From the NCBI GenBank assembly GCA_947497905.1, contig CANMIH010000006.1, positions 1 to 64,000 of the forward strand: DNA of 64,000 bases, written 5' to 3'. The notes beneath the pieces were generated by a model. It had not been told where the DNA came from. It did not search any database and saw only the letters and a list, made by a program, of their open reading frames with translations. The position numbers and the translations under genes were made by a program. Origin of the DNA: an uncultured Pelagimonas sp. Lineage in GTDB: Bacteria; Pseudomonadota; Alphaproteobacteria; Rhodobacterales; Rhodobacteraceae. Shown one piece after another: positions 1 to 8,426 of this stretch. Position 1 is the stretch's first letter, and the number at the start of each line of letters is the position of its first letter.

Positions 1-66
1 TCTGGGTGGGGGCAATTGTCCGCGGCGCCGAGAGAAGCATATTGCAGCTACAGGACTATGTATGAC
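1..66. repeat. 66-bp imperfect direct repeat, copy 1
   Basis: The first 66 bases recur at 189-254 in the same orientation, with no gaps and about 54 of 66 identical positions. Both copies begin TCTGGGTGGGGGCAAT, share AGAGAAGCAT in the middle and end CATG/TATG-TATGAC. Neither copy is convincingly coding: the second has a stop in the frame that is open in the first. The copy begins at the window edge, so further copies may lie to the left. Function unknown. Confidence 0.75.
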
Positions 67-138
67 GACCGAGTCAGGCGCGAATAAGGCAGGTTCAAGG
101 AATGTAAGTGACGCGGTTAACGCGGTGTTTCAGACATT

Positions 139-160
139 AAAAAACGCCCCAGTGGGGCGT
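139..160 (-). terminator. Rho-independent terminator (minus strand)
   Basis: A 7-bp stem ACGCCCC/GGGGCGT with a 3-nt loop has six A residues immediately to its left. Read on the minus strand it is a stem followed by a U tract. It would end the rsbV-rsbW-type transcript coming from 1299-476, leaving a 3' tail of more than 300 nt that contains the second repeat copy. Confidence 0.7.
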
Positions 161-188
161 TGTGGATGAAACGATCTCGGCACCGCGC

Positions 189-254
189 TCTGGGTGGGGG
201 CAATGAGGCGCGATGCCGAGAGAAGCATTAAGCAGCTACAAGATCATGTATGAC
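189..254. repeat. 66-bp imperfect direct repeat, copy 2
   Basis: Second copy of the 66-base element at 1-66, starting 188 bases after it. The 122 bases that follow copy 1 do not match those that follow copy 2, so only the 66-bp unit is repeated. It lies in the predicted 3' tail of the minus-strand operon. Confidence 0.75.
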
Positions 255-475
255 CTTGGACTTCGGCAGGAATGTGGCCAATTCCGGGAGTCTCAGAGGC
301 AGTCCTGTTTCATGTGAATCCAGGGCTGGGTTCGGACAAAGAAGCCAAGCGAAATGCCCCAACAGAGTGGGCACGTTGAACCTTCAGTTGTCATCACGAT
401 TGGGCGCAAAGATCACGGGCTCGCAGAGCATGAGTGCAAAATGTCAGGGGAGGAGAGTGTGCTTGGCCGAAATGA
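255..475. other. non-coding stretch
   Basis: No convincing gene, tRNA or strong hairpin was seen here. Short open frames exist on the plus strand, but they have no ribosome-binding site or recognisable protein and run into the antisense of the kinase gene. Confidence 0.5.
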
Positions 476-934
476 TCAGAGGCCGGGCACCAAGGTCATT
501 TCAAGAAATAGACAATTCTGGCGATTGCGACGCTCATAATTCAGGCTGTCGCTTAAGGTGTGGATAAGGTGCCAGCCAAATCCACCTTCGGGCAGGTCTT
601 GGGTGGGGACATCAATATCTGCCGGGCGATTGGCCGGCAACGCGCCATCGGGCATGGGGTCACCATAGTCGACAAAGCGCGCGCTCATATGAGAGTTGGC
701 AAATTGAAGTTCGACTTCGATCGCACCATCTTTGCGCTCGGAATAGGCATGCTCAACGATATTGTTGAGAACTTCGGCGACAACCAGTTCCCACATATCG
801 CCCACCATCTCCGTCTCGTTCCCTTGGAGCAACGAGCTTTTGATAGCGATAAGCGTGTCGCGGACGGCCTCAGGTGTGCTTTGCAATTCATAGCGCAGCG
901 TCGTTTGCGGGCCGCCCATAGCTTCGGCGGTCAT
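476..934 (-). CDS. RsbW-like anti-sigma factor serine kinase (HATPase)
   Basis: 152-residue single-domain GHKL ATPase of the RsbW/SpoIIAB type, which phosphorylates a STAS-domain antagonist and usually binds a sigma factor or other target. The N box is at residues 53-64 (AEVLNNIVEHAY), the G1 box DYGDPM at 89-94 and the G2 box LPEGGFGWHLI at 114-124. A GGAGG lies seven bases before the ATG. It follows the STAS gene after 29 bases, the usual antagonist-kinase order. No PP2C phosphatase or sigma gene is in view, so the regulated target is unknown. Confidence 0.85.
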   Translation of the reverse strand: MTAEAMGGPQTTLRYELQSTPEAVRDTLIAIKSSLLQGNETEMVGDMWELVVAEVLNNIVEHAYSERKDGAIEVELQFANSHMSARFVDYGDPMPDGALPANRPADIDVPTQDLPEGGFGWHLIHTLSDSLNYERRNRQNCLFLEMTLVPGL

Positions 935-963
935 TCTTGGGCCTCCATGGCCAGGGGCACACG

Positions 964-1299
964 TTAGGACGCGTGTTGTTCGGCATCGGTTAGTGAAGCA
1001 TGGATCGTAAAGATCGAATCCATTCGGGTCATACGAAACACTTTGTCGACGGCCGATGTCAGCCCGGCCAGCTCAAGCTTTCCTGTGGCTGGCATCAGTT
1101 TCATCGCAGCCACAATCGCACCGAGTCCGCTGGAATCAATAAAGGACACTTTGCTTAGGTCCAGAACCATACGGCCCGAATAATCCGACATCATTTCGCG
1201 CATACGGTCTTTGAAGTTGATTGCCACTGCTGCATCGATGCGGTCGGCCTCGACCGTAACGATTTCCAGACCGTCTTTTTGTTCAGTTGAAAAATCCAT
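964..1299 (-). CDS. STAS-domain anti-sigma factor antagonist (RsbV-like)
   Basis: 111-residue protein that is a single STAS domain. The phospho-acceptor region VSFIDSSGLG lies near residues 51-60, with Ser56/57 as the expected kinase target. In partner switching, the unphosphorylated form binds the RsbW-like kinase and frees its target. The start was set at 1299 because a GAGAG sits six bases before it. An ATG at 1305 would directly abut that site. First gene of a two-gene minus-strand operon, divergent from the thiolase gene. Confidence 0.85.
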   Translation of the reverse strand: MDFSTEQKDGLEIVTVEADRIDAAVAINFKDRMREMMSDYSGRMVLDLSKVSFIDSSGLGAIVAAMKLMPATGKLELAGLTSAVDKVFRMTRMDSIFTIHASLTDAEQHAS

Positions 1300-1386
1300 G
1301 CCCATCTCTCACGTCAGCTACAGTTGCACCCTAGACTGCAATCCTTACCAATATGTATGCAGAAGGGGAACTTTGGAGAAGCAAAT

Positions 1387-2559
1387 ATGCAAGACGTAGT
1401 GATTGTTGGAGCGGCCCGTACCCCAATGGGCGGGTTTCAGGGCGCATTTGAAGGACATGAGGCGGTCAAACTTGGTGGTGCGGCGATTCGTGCGGCCCTG
1501 GAGCAGGCAGGCGTGCCCAAAGTGGATGAAGTCCTGATGGGGTGCGTTTTGCCCGCTGGTCAGGGCCAGGCTCCGGCGCGTCAGGCAGGGTTTGCGGCAG
1601 GTTTGGGAGAAGAGGTTCCCGCAACCACGCTCAATAAAATGTGCGGGTCGGGCATGCAGGCTGCCATGATGGCGTTTGACCGTTTGGCTCTGGGGCATGC
1701 GGAGACCATTGTTGCGGGTGGCATGGAGAGCATGACCAACGCGCCCTATATCCTGCCTAAAATGCGTGGCGGGGCGCGGATTGGCCACAATCAGGTGATC
1801 GACCACATGTTCCTCGACGGCCTGGAAGACGCCTATGACAAAGGCCGACTGATGGGCACCTTCGCTGAGGATTGCGCGGAATCGTTTCAGTTCACCCGCG
1901 AAGCGCAGGATGAGTTTGCTCTGGCCTCGCTGTCCCGCGCTCTGGAGGCACAGAAGTCGGGGGCGTTTGAGGGCGAGATTGCTCCGGTTACAATGACAAG
2001 CCGCAAGGGTGATATCGTCGTCTCCGAGGACGAGCAGCCCGGCAATGCGCGTCCCGAAAAGATCCCACACCTGAAACCGGCCTTTCGCAAAGACGGCACG
2101 GTGACCCCTGCAAACTCGTCGTCGATCTCGGATGGTGCCGCGGCGCTTATCCTGTCGACCTCGGATGCTGCGGAGAAATCCGGCGCGACGATCCGGGCGA
2201 AAGTCATGGGCCATGCAAATCATGCACAGGCACCGGGTCTGTTCACCACAGCCCCCGTGCCTGCGGCGCAAAAGCTGCTGGATCGTCTGGGGTGGAGCAA
2301 AGATGACGTGGATCTTTGGGAAGTGAACGAGGCCTTTGCCGTTGTTCCTATGGCCTTCATGCATGAGATGGGCATCTCGCACGACAAGGTGAACGTCAAT
2401 GGCGGTGCCTGTGCGCTGGGCCATCCCATTGGGGCATCGGGCGCGCGTATCATGGTGACTTTGCTGAATGCGCTGGAAAAACGCGGTCTCAAGCGCGGTA
2501 TCGCCGCCATCTGTATCGGTGGAGGTGAAGGCACAGCCATCGCCATCGAACGTCCCTAA
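1387..2559 (+). CDS. acetyl-CoA acetyltransferase (thiolase)
   Basis: 390 residues, the normal size for a thiolase II enzyme. It reversibly condenses two acetyl-CoA to acetoacetyl-CoA, or cleaves 3-ketoacyl-CoA. The nucleophile lies in NKMCGSGM (Cys86), the GHP histidine follows NGGACAL near residue 350, and the second catalytic Cys is in CIGGGEG near the C-terminus. The start is the ATG at 1387 with GGAG eight bases upstream; an in-frame upstream start lacks such a site. It stands alone without phaB or other beta-oxidation genes, so biosynthetic and degradative roles cannot be separated. Confidence 0.9.
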   Translation: MQDVVIVGAARTPMGGFQGAFEGHEAVKLGGAAIRAALEQAGVPKVDEVLMGCVLPAGQGQAPARQAGFAAGLGEEVPATTLNKMCGSGMQAAMMAFDRLALGHAETIVAGGMESMTNAPYILPKMRGGARIGHNQVIDHMFLDGLEDAYDKGRLMGTFAEDCAESFQFTREAQDEFALASLSRALEAQKSGAFEGEIAPVTMTSRKGDIVVSEDEQPGNARPEKIPHLKPAFRKDGTVTPANSSSISDGAAALILSTSDAAEKSGATIRAKVMGHANHAQAPGLFTTAPVPAAQKLLDRLGWSKDDVDLWEVNEAFAVVPMAFMHEMGISHDKVNVNGGACALGHPIGASGARIMVTLLNALEKRGLKRGIAAICIGGGEGTAIAIERP

Positions 2560-2610
2560 AACCAAATGACCCAAAGGGGCGCAGGCCTCTTTGGGCCGCA
2601 CGGGTTTCAG

Positions 2611-2657
2611 GCGTGAGGGGGCTGGCCCGCTCACGCCGATTTTTCTTGAAAAATCGG
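2611..2657. repeat. two adjacent hairpins including a 22-bp palindrome
   Basis: A 7-bp stem GCGTGAG/CTCACGC (2611-2617 with 2630-2636) runs directly into a perfect 22-bp palindrome at 2636-2657: 10-bp arms CCGATTTTTC/GAAAAATCGG around TT. The same 22-mer in opposite orientation occurs at 11992-12013, and relatives lie at 14949, 32410 and 32446. There is no U tract, so it is not a classical terminator. It could be a REP-like element or a 3' end stabiliser. Confidence 0.7.
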
Positions 2658-2680
2658 AGAGCCTGACCGAGAGCAAAGAC

Positions 2681-3136
2681 ATGCTAGATTATACGACACT
2701 CACAAAAACCATCACTGCCCTAACAGAGGGCGAAACCGATGCTGTGGCTTTGATGGCCACCGTGGCCTGCGAAGTGCATCATGCCGATGACCGATTTGAC
2801 TGGACCGGGTTTTACCGGGTTGTTGCACCTGAGCTGCTTAAGATTGGCCCCTATCAGGGTGGCCATGGCTGTTTGGTGATCCCGTTCTCGCGCGGTGTCT
2901 GTGGCGCCTGCGCCCGAACCGGAGAGGTGCAACTGGTCCCGGATGTTGAGGCCTTTCCTGGCCATATCGCCTGTGCGTCGTCGACACGGTCCGAGCTGGT
3001 GCTTCCCGTCCGCAATGGCGCGGGTGACGTGATCGCGGTGTTTGATATCGACAGCGATCAGCCTGATGCCTTTACCGAAACCGATGCAGTTCAGATGCAG
3101 GTGATTCTGGATCAGGTGTTCGAACTGGCGCAGTGA
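2681..3136 (+). CDS. msrC: free methionine-(R)-sulfoxide reductase (GAF domain)
   Basis: 151-residue GAF-fold protein of the fRMsr (YebR/MsrC) family, a cytosolic enzyme that reduces free methionine-R-sulfoxide. Three cysteines at 64, 74 and 98 have exactly the spacing of the E. coli catalytic triad (10 then 24 residues), within the conserved stretches RGVCG and FPGHIAC. A fourth Cys at 77 is extra. The ATG at 2681 was preferred over an in-frame start at 2591, which would read through the palindromic element. Followed by a strong terminator. Confidence 0.88.
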   Translation: MLDYTTLTKTITALTEGETDAVALMATVACEVHHADDRFDWTGFYRVVAPELLKIGPYQGGHGCLVIPFSRGVCGACARTGEVQLVPDVEAFPGHIACASSTRSELVLPVRNGAGDVIAVFDIDSDQPDAFTETDAVQMQVILDQVFELAQ

Positions 3137-3195
3137 ATGTCTCATAGCTCTGTTTGGATTTGCGACAGGGCGTGACGGGTTTCAAATATTTGGGA

Positions 3196-3226
3196 GACGT
3201 CGAGATGAAATCTCGACGTCTTTTTT
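3196..3226 (+). terminator. Rho-independent terminator after msrC
   Basis: Perfect 10-bp stem GACGTCGAGA/TCTCGACGTC with loop TGAAA, followed by six T residues. Confidence 0.88.
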
Positions 3227-3259
3227 CATGAAATCGCACCTCGCTATGAAAAAATGCTT

Positions 3260-3309
3260 TGAAATTTCACAGGCGCGTGGCAGCGTGAAAATCTGAAGAA
3301 TAATTTCAC
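3260..3309. promoter_or_regulatory. TGAAA/TTTCA half-site array before the XRE-cupin gene
   Basis: A perfect 10-bp palindrome TGAAATTTCA (3260-3269) is followed by GTGAAA (3285) and TTTCAC (3304-3309) as an inverted pair. Further TGAAA motifs lie just upstream. The spacing just before the start of an XRE-family regulator suggests its own operator. Inference only. Confidence 0.4.
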
Positions 3310-3317
3310 GGCGTGAC

Positions 3318-3887
3318 ATGACCAATCTGATCCGCACCTCCTCGACCCTTGGCGCTGACATTCGCGCATTGCGCAAGTCGCGTGGCCTGACATTGCAACA
3401 GATGGCGGTTCATCTGGGGCGTTCGGTTGGGTGGCTGAGCCAAGTTGAGCGCGACATGTCCGAGCCTTCCATTTCGGACCTGCGCCAGATCGGCGCCTGT
3501 CTGGACGTGCCGATGTCGATGCTGTTTGCCCATTCGGCGGCGCCGGTGGAAGAACAGGGGCATGTGGTGCGCGCAGGTGCGCGGCGGCCTATGGGGTCGG
3601 GTGATGAAGGCCTGATCGAAGAGCTGCTCTCGCCAGATCTGACCGATGATTTCGAGATGGTGCATTCCACCTTCCGTCCGCATTCCAAAATGCAGACCCC
3701 GGCCAACCGCCCAACACAGGAGGTGGGCTATATCATCTCAGGCAAGCTGGATCTGGTGATCAGCGGCCAGGCTTTTACCGTGGGCCCCGGCGACAGTTTC
3801 CGCATCAAACATGAACCCTATCAATGGGCGAACCCCTATGATGAGCCTGCTGTGGCGGTCTGGGTCATCGCCCCGCCGGTCTATTGA
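3318..3887 (+). CDS. XRE-family regulator with C-terminal cupin domain
   Basis: 189 residues: a Cro/CI-type helix-turn-helix at about 11-65 (ADIRALRKSRGLTLQQMAVH, then GWLSQVE) and a cupin_2 barrel at about 110-185. This architecture is that of PuuR-like regulators, which sense small metabolites such as amines through the cupin. No clear Shine-Dalgarno site precedes the ATG. The next gene, 106 bases downstream on the same strand, encodes an FAD-GcvT dehydrogenase, so it is a likely local regulator of methylated-amine catabolism. The ligand is unknown. Confidence 0.88.
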   Translation: MTNLIRTSSTLGADIRALRKSRGLTLQQMAVHLGRSVGWLSQVERDMSEPSISDLRQIGACLDVPMSMLFAHSAAPVEEQGHVVRAGARRPMGSGDEGLIEELLSPDLTDDFEMVHSTFRPHSKMQTPANRPTQEVGYIISGKLDLVISGQAFTVGPGDSFRIKHEPYQWANPYDEPAVAVWVIAPPVY

Positions 3888-3931
3888 TACGGTGTCGAAC
3901 TCTCCCGTGCGTGTCCCCACGCACCGACTTT

Positions 3932-3953
3932 GGGTGCGGTTCCGGCCGCACCC
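3932..3953 (+). other. intergenic hairpin
   Basis: An 8-bp stem GGGTGCGG/CCGCACCC with a 6-nt loop between the XRE-cupin gene and the first dehydrogenase gene, without a U tract. Could be an attenuator or an mRNA stabiliser. Confidence 0.4.
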
Positions 3954-3993
3954 GCATTTCCCATCTGATACACATAACTGAAGGATAACAGGG

Positions 3994-6441
3994 ATGAGCG
4001 ATTTCCCCACAAAGGCCCGTGTGGTCATCATCGGCGGCGGTGTCGTCGGCTGTTCGGCACTGTACCATCTGGCCAAAAAAGGCTGGACCGACTGTGTGTT
4101 GCTTGAAAAGAACGAACTGACCGCAGGCTCGACCTGGCACGCGGCGGGCAACGTTCCAACCTTCTCGACCTCATGGTCGATCATGAACATGCAGCGCTAT
4201 TCGACCGAGCTTTATGCCCGTCTTGGGGAAGAGGTCGATTATCCGATGAACTATCACCAGACCGGGTCGATCCGTCTGGCACATACCAAAGAGCGGATGC
4301 AGGAATTTGAGCGCGCCTGTTCGATGGGTCGCTATCAGGGCATCGAGATGGAGATGTGGACCCCGGAAGAGGCAAAGGCCAACTATCCCTTCCTCGAAAC
4401 CCACGATCTTGAAGGCGTGCTCTACGATCCAACCGATGGTGACATCGATCCGGCGCAGGTGACACAGGCTCTGGCCAAAGGTGCCCGCGATATGGGGCAG
4501 CAGATCCTGCGCTTTACTCCGGCCACCGGCGTGACCCAGAAAGAAGACAAGACCTGGATTGTGCACACTGAAAAGGGTGACATCGAGGCGGATTATGTTG
4601 TGAACGCAGCCGGGTATTATGCCCAGCGTGTTGGCGAGTGGTTCAAAGACTACGGTGGCCGCACCGTGCCGATGATGGTCATGTCGCACCAGTATCTGCT
4701 GACCGAGCAGATCCCTGAGGTTGAGGCCTGGTCAAAAGATAACGGCAAAAAGCTTCCGCTGATCCGCGATGTGGATGTGTCCTACTACCTGCGCCAGGAA
4801 AAGAACGGCTACAACCTTGGCCCGTATGAGCCGAATTGCAAAGGTCACTGGATGACCGACGACGATGTCATGCCGGATGATTTCTCGTTCCAGCTGTGGA
4901 ATGACGATCTCGACCGCATCGAAGACATCGTGGCCGATGCCATGGAGCGCGTGCCGCTGATGGCTACTTCGGGTGTATCGAGTGTCATCAACGGCCCGAT
5001 CCCCTATGCGCCGGATGGTCTGCCGCTGATTGGCCCGATGCCGGGTGTCGACAATGCCTTTGAGGCCTGTGTCTTTACCTTCGGTATCGCGCAGGGTGGG
5101 GGCGCCGGTAAGGTGCTGGCGGAATGGATTGTGGATGGCCAGACCGAATGGGACATGTGGGCCGTCGATCCGCGTCGCTACACCGATTACACCGATCAGG
5201 ATTATTGCGATAAGAAAGGTATGGAAGTTTACGGCAACGAATATGCCATGCATTTCCCGCATCACGAGTGGCCCGCCGCGCGTGACAAGAAGGTCAGCCA
5301 GGTGCACGCCAAGATCAAAGACCTTGGTGGCCAGATGGGCGCGTACAACGGTTGGGAGCGCGCCAACTGGTTTGCCAAAGACGGCGACGACACCTCTGAA
5401 GAGGCCACTCACACCTGGGGACGCTCAGGCCCGTGGCAGCAGCGTATCAAGGAAGAATGCGAAGCGGTGCGTGACGGCGTCGGTGTTCTCGATCTGCCCG
5501 GCTTCTCGCGCTTCAACCTCGAAGGTGAAGGTGCCGCAGAATTCCTGCGCGGTTTGGTGACCGGTGGTCTGCCCAAAGTGGGTCGGATGAACCTTGTTTA
5601 CTTCTCGAACGACAAAGGCCGCATCCTGACCGAAATGTCCTGTGTCCGTCACAGCGAAGATCACTTCACCATGATCACCGCGGGTTCCGCCCAGTGGCAT
5701 GACTTTGAGGTGCTGAAAAAGGCGCTGCCTGAAGGTCTGACCCTGACCGATCGCACCACCGACTTTGCGACCATGATCGTCACCGGTCCAAAATCGCGTG
5801 ACCTGTTTGCAGGGATCACCGATGCGGACCTGAGCCTCGGCTGGTTGACCCATCAGGAAGCCACAGTTGCAGGCAAACCGGCGTTTCTTGCGCGGGTGTC
5901 CTATGCCGGTGAACTGGGGTGGGAAGTGCATTGCGCCAACGAACATCAGGCCGAGATCTACGCGGCCCTGATCGAAGGCGGCGCGGTGCCGTTTGGTATG
6001 TATGCGCTGAACAGCCTGCGGATCGAAAAAGGCTACCGCACCTGGAAAGGCGATCTGTCGACTGACTTCACCATGCTTGAAGGTGGTCTGGGCCGTTTTG
6101 TCAAACTCGACAAACCACAGGACTTCCCGGGCAAAGCCGCCATCCTGAGCGAAAAGCAGCAAGGGCCAAAGAAGACCTTTGTGACGCTGATCGTTGAGGC
6201 CGGTGACTGCGACGCGCCGTATATGTCCTGCATCTGGAAAGATGGTGAAATCGTGGGTGAAACCACCTCGGGGGACTGGGGCTATCGCGTGAATGCATCG
6301 ATCGCGCTGGGCTTGGTCCGCACCGATCTGGCTGTGCCTGGCACCGAGCTTGAGGTCGAGATCTACGGCGAGAAATGCCGCGCCGTGGTTCAGGAAGATC
6401 AACCGCTGTGGGATCCCGCAAACGAGCGCCTGCGCGCCTGA
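3994..6441 (+). CDS. FAD-dependent dehydrogenase with GcvT domain (dimethylglycine/sarcosine dehydrogenase-like), paralogue 1
   Basis: 815 residues. The N-terminal FAD oxidoreductase (DAO fold) has IIGGGVVG at 12-19 and STWHAAG with His49, the position where DMGDH and SARDH bind FAD covalently. From about residue 430 to the end it is a GcvT/aminomethyltransferase fold that passes the methylene group to tetrahydrofolate. Such enzymes oxidatively demethylate dimethylglycine, sarcosine or related N-methyl compounds; the exact substrate cannot be read from sequence. A second gene of the same architecture lies at 9481. It heads a tight run: MDR gene, homocysteine methyltransferase and GlxA-type regulator. 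Confidence 0.88.
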   Translation: MSDFPTKARVVIIGGGVVGCSALYHLAKKGWTDCVLLEKNELTAGSTWHAAGNVPTFSTSWSIMNMQRYSTELYARLGEEVDYPMNYHQTGSIRLAHTKERMQEFERACSMGRYQGIEMEMWTPEEAKANYPFLETHDLEGVLYDPTDGDIDPAQVTQALAKGARDMGQQILRFTPATGVTQKEDKTWIVHTEKGDIEADYVVNAAGYYAQRVGEWFKDYGGRTVPMMVMSHQYLLTEQIPEVEAWSKDNGKKLPLIRDVDVSYYLRQEKNGYNLGPYEPNCKGHWMTDDDVMPDDFSFQLWNDDLDRIEDIVADAMERVPLMATSGVSSVINGPIPYAPDGLPLIGPMPGVDNAFEACVFTFGIAQGGGAGKVLAEWIVDGQTEWDMWAVDPRRYTDYTDQDYCDKKGMEVYGNEYAMHFPHHEWPAARDKKVSQVHAKIKDLGGQMGAYNGWERANWFAKDGDDTSEEATHTWGRSGPWQQRIKEECEAVRDGVGVLDLPGFSRFNLEGEGAAEFLRGLVTGGLPKVGRMNLVYFSNDKGRILTEMSCVRHSEDHFTMITAGSAQWHDFEVLKKALPEGLTLTDRTTDFATMIVTGPKSRDLFAGITDADLSLGWLTHQEATVAGKPAFLARVSYAGELGWEVHCANEHQAEIYAALIEGGAVPFGMYALNSLRIEKGYRTWKGDLSTDFTMLEGGLGRFVKLDKPQDFPGKAAILSEKQQGPKKTFVTLIVEAGDCDAPYMSCIWKDGEIVGETTSGDWGYRVNASIALGLVRTDLAVPGTELEVEIYGEKCRAVVQEDQPLWDPANERLRA

Positions 6442-6478
6442 TGTGCTAGGCTGGGTCCGCTGACACAAGGAGAGCTAG

Positions 6479-7543
6479 ATGAGCCGTGTGATGCAAGGCG
6501 TCTATCTAACTGGCCATGGCGGGCCCGATGCGCTTGAGTGGCGCGATGACATTCCTGTTCCGGCTGTTGGGCCGGGGCAGGTTCTGGTGAAGGTGGCGGC
6601 CGCGGGCGTCAACAACACCGATATCAACACCCGTGTTGGGTGGTATTCTTCCGATGTCACCAGCGCGACCAGCGACGTGGATCAAGACGTCGAAGCTGGG
6701 GGCTGGGGCGGTGCTTTGCAGTTTCCGCGCATTCAGGGCGGTGATCTCTGTGGCATTGTCGAAGAGGTGGGCGCAGGTGTGCACTTCGACCCCGGACAGC
6801 GGGTGACATGTCCCATCAACCTGCCGCGCCCACGACCGGGGCATCCGTTTGGCTTTATTGCCCTGGGTTCTGAGATTGACGGGGCCTTTGCCCAGTATTG
6901 TCTGGTCGAGGCAGATGATCTTTATGATGTGACTGCCTCACCTTTGAGCGATGCCGAGATTGCTGCAATCCCCTGTGCCTTTGGGACCGCTGAGAACCTA
7001 CTGACACGCGCCGGTGTGACCGCAGGCCAAAGGGTCTTGATCACCGGAGCCTCAGGCGGTGTGGGGCTCGCGGCGGTCCAGCTGGCGGCTTTGCGGGGTG
7101 CAACCGTGACGGGGGTGACCAGCGCGACAAAGGCCGGGATTGTGCAGAGCCAAGGCGCCTCTGATACGATCGACCGCACCGCGCCACTGCCCAAAGATGT
7201 ATTCGACGTGGTGATTGACGTTGTTGGCGGACCGGCCTGGGCCGATTTGATCCGCGCGCTGAAACCCGGCGGGCATTACGCCTGTTCCGGGGCTATTGCG
7301 GGGCCAATGGTTCAGGCGGATCTGCGTGAGATTTATCTGCGCGACATCACGTTGCATGGCTGTACCTATCAGCCGCCAGAGGTCTTTGGCCGATTGGTGG
7401 AATTGATGAATGCAGGGCGCATCCACCCTTTGATTTCTAGGACATATCCATTGCACGATATTGCCAAGGCACAGGTCGAATTTGAGAGCAAAACCTTGCC
7501 TGGAAAACTGGTTCTGATCCCTAGGGAGACTGCAGATGGCTGA
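6479..7543 (+). CDS. MDR-family (quinone oxidoreductase-like) dehydrogenase
   Basis: 354 residues of the medium-chain dehydrogenase/reductase superfamily. A GroES-like N-terminal part is followed by a Rossmann domain with VLITGASGGVG near residue 187. The usual pattern of structural zinc cysteines is absent, which points to the zinc-independent, NADPH-using branch. GGAG sits just before the ATG, 37 bases after the FAD-GcvT gene, and the last codons overlap the homocysteine methyltransferase gene by 8 bases. Translational coupling suggests a role in the same pathway, perhaps on an aldehyde or enoyl product. Substrate unknown. Confidence 0.82.
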   Translation: MSRVMQGVYLTGHGGPDALEWRDDIPVPAVGPGQVLVKVAAAGVNNTDINTRVGWYSSDVTSATSDVDQDVEAGGWGGALQFPRIQGGDLCGIVEEVGAGVHFDPGQRVTCPINLPRPRPGHPFGFIALGSEIDGAFAQYCLVEADDLYDVTASPLSDAEIAAIPCAFGTAENLLTRAGVTAGQRVLITGASGGVGLAAVQLAALRGATVTGVTSATKAGIVQSQGASDTIDRTAPLPKDVFDVVIDVVGGPAWADLIRALKPGGHYACSGAIAGPMVQADLREIYLRDITLHGCTYQPPEVFGRLVELMNAGRIHPLISRTYPLHDIAKAQVEFESKTLPGKLVLIPRETADG

Positions 7544-8426
7544 GATTACACTACTGGACGGCGGCATGGGCCAAGAGCTGATCCACCGCGCAGGCGACAA
7601 GCCAACCCCTCTTTGGTCGACGCAGGTGATGCGCGATCATCCGGGGTTGGTACAGGCCGTTCATCAGGACTATTTCAAAGCAGGCTCGGTGATTGCGACA
7701 ACCAACACCTACGCCCTGCACCGGGATCGGCTGGTCAAAGTTGGCATCGAAGATCAGTTCGAAACGCTGATGACTGCAGCTCTAGATGAGGCCGAGGCTG
7801 CGAAACAGGCGCATGGCGCGGGTCGGATTGCGGGGAGCATTGGCCCCCTGGCAGCGAGCTATCGCCCGGACATACATCCTCCCCATGACGAGGCCACACC
7901 GCTTTATGCAGAGGTGGCGCGCCTGCTTGCACCACGGGTTGATCTGATCATCTGCGAAACCGTGGCCTCGCTGGCCCATGCACGTTCTGTGCTTGAGGGC
8001 GCCTTGAGCAGCGGCAAAGAGGTCTGGTTGGCGGTGACCGTGGACGATGAGGATGGCAGCTTGCTGCGGTCGGGTGAAAAGGTTGCGGATGTGGTGCCCT
8101 TGATCGACGGAGCCAGCGCTTTGCTTGCGAACTGTTCGGCCCCCGAAGCCATGCCCGCCGCGATTGAGCAGATGTTGAAATCGGGCTTGCCGGTTGGCGC
8201 CTATGGCAACGGATTTACCCAGATCACCAAGGATTTCCTCAAAGATGATCCCACTGTGGACGCGCTAAGCGCCCGTCGTGATATGGGCCCCGAGGTCTAT
8301 GCCGATCACGTCATGTCCTGGGTTGATATGGGGGCCACTATAGTAGGGGGCTGCTGTGAAACCGGTCCGGCCCATATGTTTGAGATCGCGCGCCGATTGG
8401 CGGCAGCAGGACACATTATCCCATGA
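7536..8426 (+). CDS. homocysteine S-methyltransferase family protein (betaine-homocysteine type)
   Basis: 296 residues forming a single TIM-barrel domain of the homocysteine S-methyltransferase family. The zinc ligands are visible as Cys200 (LLANCSAP) and the pair Cys273-Cys274 in GGCCETGP. The enzyme transfers a methyl group from a donor such as glycine betaine, S-methylmethionine or a sulfonium compound to homocysteine, giving methionine. It lacks cobalamin and folate modules, so the donor is direct. Overlap with the genes on both sides and the neighbouring dimethylglycine dehydrogenase-like genes favour a betaine-type donor, by inference. Confidence 0.87.
   Translation: MAEITLLDGGMGQELIHRAGDKPTPLWSTQVMRDHPGLVQAVHQDYFKAGSVIATTNTYALHRDRLVKVGIEDQFETLMTAALDEAEAAKQAHGAGRIAGSIGPLAASYRPDIHPPHDEATPLYAEVARLLAPRVDLIICETVASLAHARSVLEGALSSGKEVWLAVTVDDEDGSLLRSGEKVADVVPLIDGASALLANCSAPEAMPAAIEQMLKSGLPVGAYGNGFTQITKDFLKDDPTVDALSARRDMGPEVYADHVMSWVDMGATIVGGCCETGPAHMFEIARRLAAAGHIIP

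Noticed and set aside
250-567. 105-codon plus-strand open frame near the left edge
   Set aside because: No ribosome-binding site, begins within the 66-bp repeat and runs antisense into the kinase gene.
1345-2682. 445-codon open frame on the minus strand
   Set aside because: Lies antisense to the thiolase gene, has unlikely composition and no family resemblance. A shadow of a GC-rich gene.
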